A stretch of 64,000 bases of DNA, from the NCBI GenBank assembly GCA_964393405.1, contig CAYMTR010000014.1, forward strand, positions 1 to 64,000, in the 5' to 3' direction. Positions within the stretch are counted from its first letter, which is position 1, and each line of letters opens with the position of its first letter. This document shows, piece after piece, positions 62,929-64,000 of this stretch. Both the position numbers and the translations under genes were made by a program. Under the pieces are notes generated by a model. The model worked only from the letters and a program-made list of their open reading frames with translations, was not told the DNA's origin and made no database searches. Source of the DNA: CAYMTR01 sp964393405 (GTDB lineage Bacteria > Bacteroidota > Bacteroidia > Bacteroidales > Prolixibacteraceae).

Positions 62929-64000
62929 TTATTTTTTATTTATATAATCGCTTATCCATTGCCCTACTTCAGATGTTTTATAAGCTTTTCCTTGCCCTGA
63001 AATATCTTCAGTGACAATGCCTTCTTTCAATGATTCTGAAACTGCTTCCCTGATTAAAGAACCTTCTTCCATCATATTAAAGGCATACTCAAACATCATT
63101 GCCGCTGATAATATTGTAGCTATTGGGTTTGCAATGTCTTTTCCTGCAGCTTGTGGGTATGATCCATGTATTGGTTCGAATACACTTGTGTGAAGTCCGA
63201 TAGAGGCAGAAGGAAGTAATCCCAATGAACCAGTTATCACTGAAGCTTCATCAGTTAATATATCTCCAAACATGTTTTCTGTTACCATAACATCAAAACT
63301 TTTTGGCCATTGAATTATCCTCATTGCGGCATTATCTACAAACATGTATTCTGTTTCTACTTCGGGATATGATTTTGACATTTCCTGAGCAATTTGTCTC
63401 CAAAGACGTGATGTTTCAAGAACATTAGCCTTGTCTACAACAGTAAGCTTCTTTTTTCGTTTCATAGCATATTCAAAGCCTAACTTTAAAATGCGCTCAA
63501 CTTCTTCTCTTGTGTAGACACAATTATCGAAGGCTGTATTCCCATCATCTTTTCTGCCTTTTTCTCCAAAATAAATCCCTCCTGTTAGTTCTCGAATGCA
63601 CATAAAATTGGCACCTTCAACCAGTTCTTTCCTTAAGGGTGATTTGTGAATTAATGAATCAAAAGTTTCAATTGGTCGAAGATTGGCATATAAACCAAGT
63701 TGTTTTCTCATTCTGAGAAGTCCTTGTTCCGGACGAACTTTAGCTGTTGGATCATTATCGAATTTTGGATCACCTATGGCTCCAAATAAAACGGCATCTG
63801 ATTCCATGCAAAGTTGATGAGTTTCAGCAGGGTAGGGGTCACCTACCTTTTCTATAGCGCATGCGCCTGTAATTCCATGTTTGTAGATAAGTTCATGCCC
63901 AAATTTTTCACATACAGCTTTTGTAACTTTTAAAGCCTGCTCAATAATTTCCGGACCAATTCCGTCGCCTGCCAAAACGGCAATGTTGAGTGTTTTACCC
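62929..64000 (-). CDS. leuB: 3-isopropylmalate dehydrogenase, 5' end beyond the window
   Basis: About 357 residues are visible. The frame is open past the last base of the window, where it reads KTLNIAVLAGDGIGPEII, so the first few codons lie outside; a TTG at 63975 is not the start. Typical LeuB blocks are AVLFGAIGDPKFD, LLRMRKQLGLYANLRPI and NMFGDILTDEASVITGSLGL (metal- and substrate-binding Asp), then EPIHGSYPQAAGKDIANPIA for NAD. It oxidatively decarboxylates 3-isopropylmalate in leucine synthesis. Confidence 0.94.
   Translation of the reverse strand, partial: GKTLNIAVLAGDGIGPEIIEQALKVTKAVCEKFGHELIYKHGITGACAIEKVGDPYPAETHQLCMESDAVLFGAIGDPKFDNDPTAKVRPEQGLLRMRKQLGLYANLRPIETFDSLIHKSPLRKELVEGANFMCIRELTGGIYFGEKGRKDDGNTAFDNCVYTREEVERILKLGFEYAMKRKKKLTVVDKANVLETSRLWRQIAQEMSKSYPEVETEYMFVDNAAMRIIQWPKSFDVMVTENMFGDILTDEASVITGSLGLLPSASIGLHTSVFEPIHGSYPQAAGKDIANPIATILSAAMMFEYAFNMMEEGSLIREAVSESLKEGIVTEDISGQGKAYKTSEVGQWISDYINKK

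Overview
The window is low-GC DNA from a member of the Bacteroidota, most likely a Bacteroidales/Marinilabiliales-type environmental bacterium. The evidence is a type IX secretion C-terminal sorting domain, TonB receptors with a carboxypeptidase-regulatory plug extension, several LytS/LytT pairs, LuxR and AraC regulators fused to membrane domains, and Bacteroidota-type -7 boxes (TAnnTTTG) upstream of several genes. Exactly 100 Ns at 37982-38081 mark a scaffold gap. I see no insertion sequence, prophage or CRISPR array, and one tRNA gene (Cys).

Layout. 1-1.4 kb: a decaying cassette (broken PhzF-family gene, internally deleted DUF4180 gene, intact YdeI-family gene) between near-identical 13-bp direct repeats. 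1.6-3.1 kb: MutS-like ATPase with membrane segments. 3.3-6.8 kb: membrane LuxR regulator, then serine hydrolase, AhpD-like and metallo-hydrolase genes. 6.9-9.5 kb: small beta-barrel candidate, Sde182-like hydrolase, acetyltransferase. 9.6-17.9 kb (minus strand): a ten-gene arsenic and organoarsenical resistance cluster (arsR, arsE-like, arsF, arsG, arsP-like permease, DUF2798, membrane-anchored octaheme cytochrome c, P5CR-like reductase, arsC, acr3). Two nearly identical palindromes, one at arsR and one before the permease gene, look like ArsR operators and divide the cluster into two co-regulated transcripts. 18-31.6 kb: T9SS cargo, lipid kinase, OmpA/TSP3 protein, TrkH/TrkA potassium uptake, USP-like protein, ADP-forming acyl-CoA synthetase, S9 peptidase. 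31.6-37 kb: LytT/LytS pair, TPR-like protein, TonB receptor and small CarboxypepD protein. 37.3-40.1 kb: acyltransferase and transketolase, both truncated by the gap. 40.5-50.9 kb: DUF2141, LolA-like, RND exporter and porin operon with AraC regulator, then ppk1, a 41-aa Cys protein, a kinase-RapZ fusion and DUF554. 51-54.5 kb: YdcF/SanA-like protein, tRNA-Cys, folB, glnS. 54.7-62.8 kb: LiaF-like protein with LytS/LytT, hybrid-free histidine kinase, chemoreceptor, stand-alone receiver and NarX/NarL-type pair. The window ends inside leuB.

Two features go beyond routine annotation. First, three intergenic spacers (about 1.36, 40.2-40.45 and 52.1 kb) hold drifting arrays with an 11-bp period. Each contains the octamer AAATAGGG, and two share an identical 18-mer but differ by exactly one 11-bp unit. 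Second, an octaheme cytochrome with five C-terminal membrane helices lies inside an ArsR-controlled operon, which suggests respiratory electron flow linked to arsenical transformation. Both rest on reading the sequence alone; family names come from motif recognition and no database search was run.
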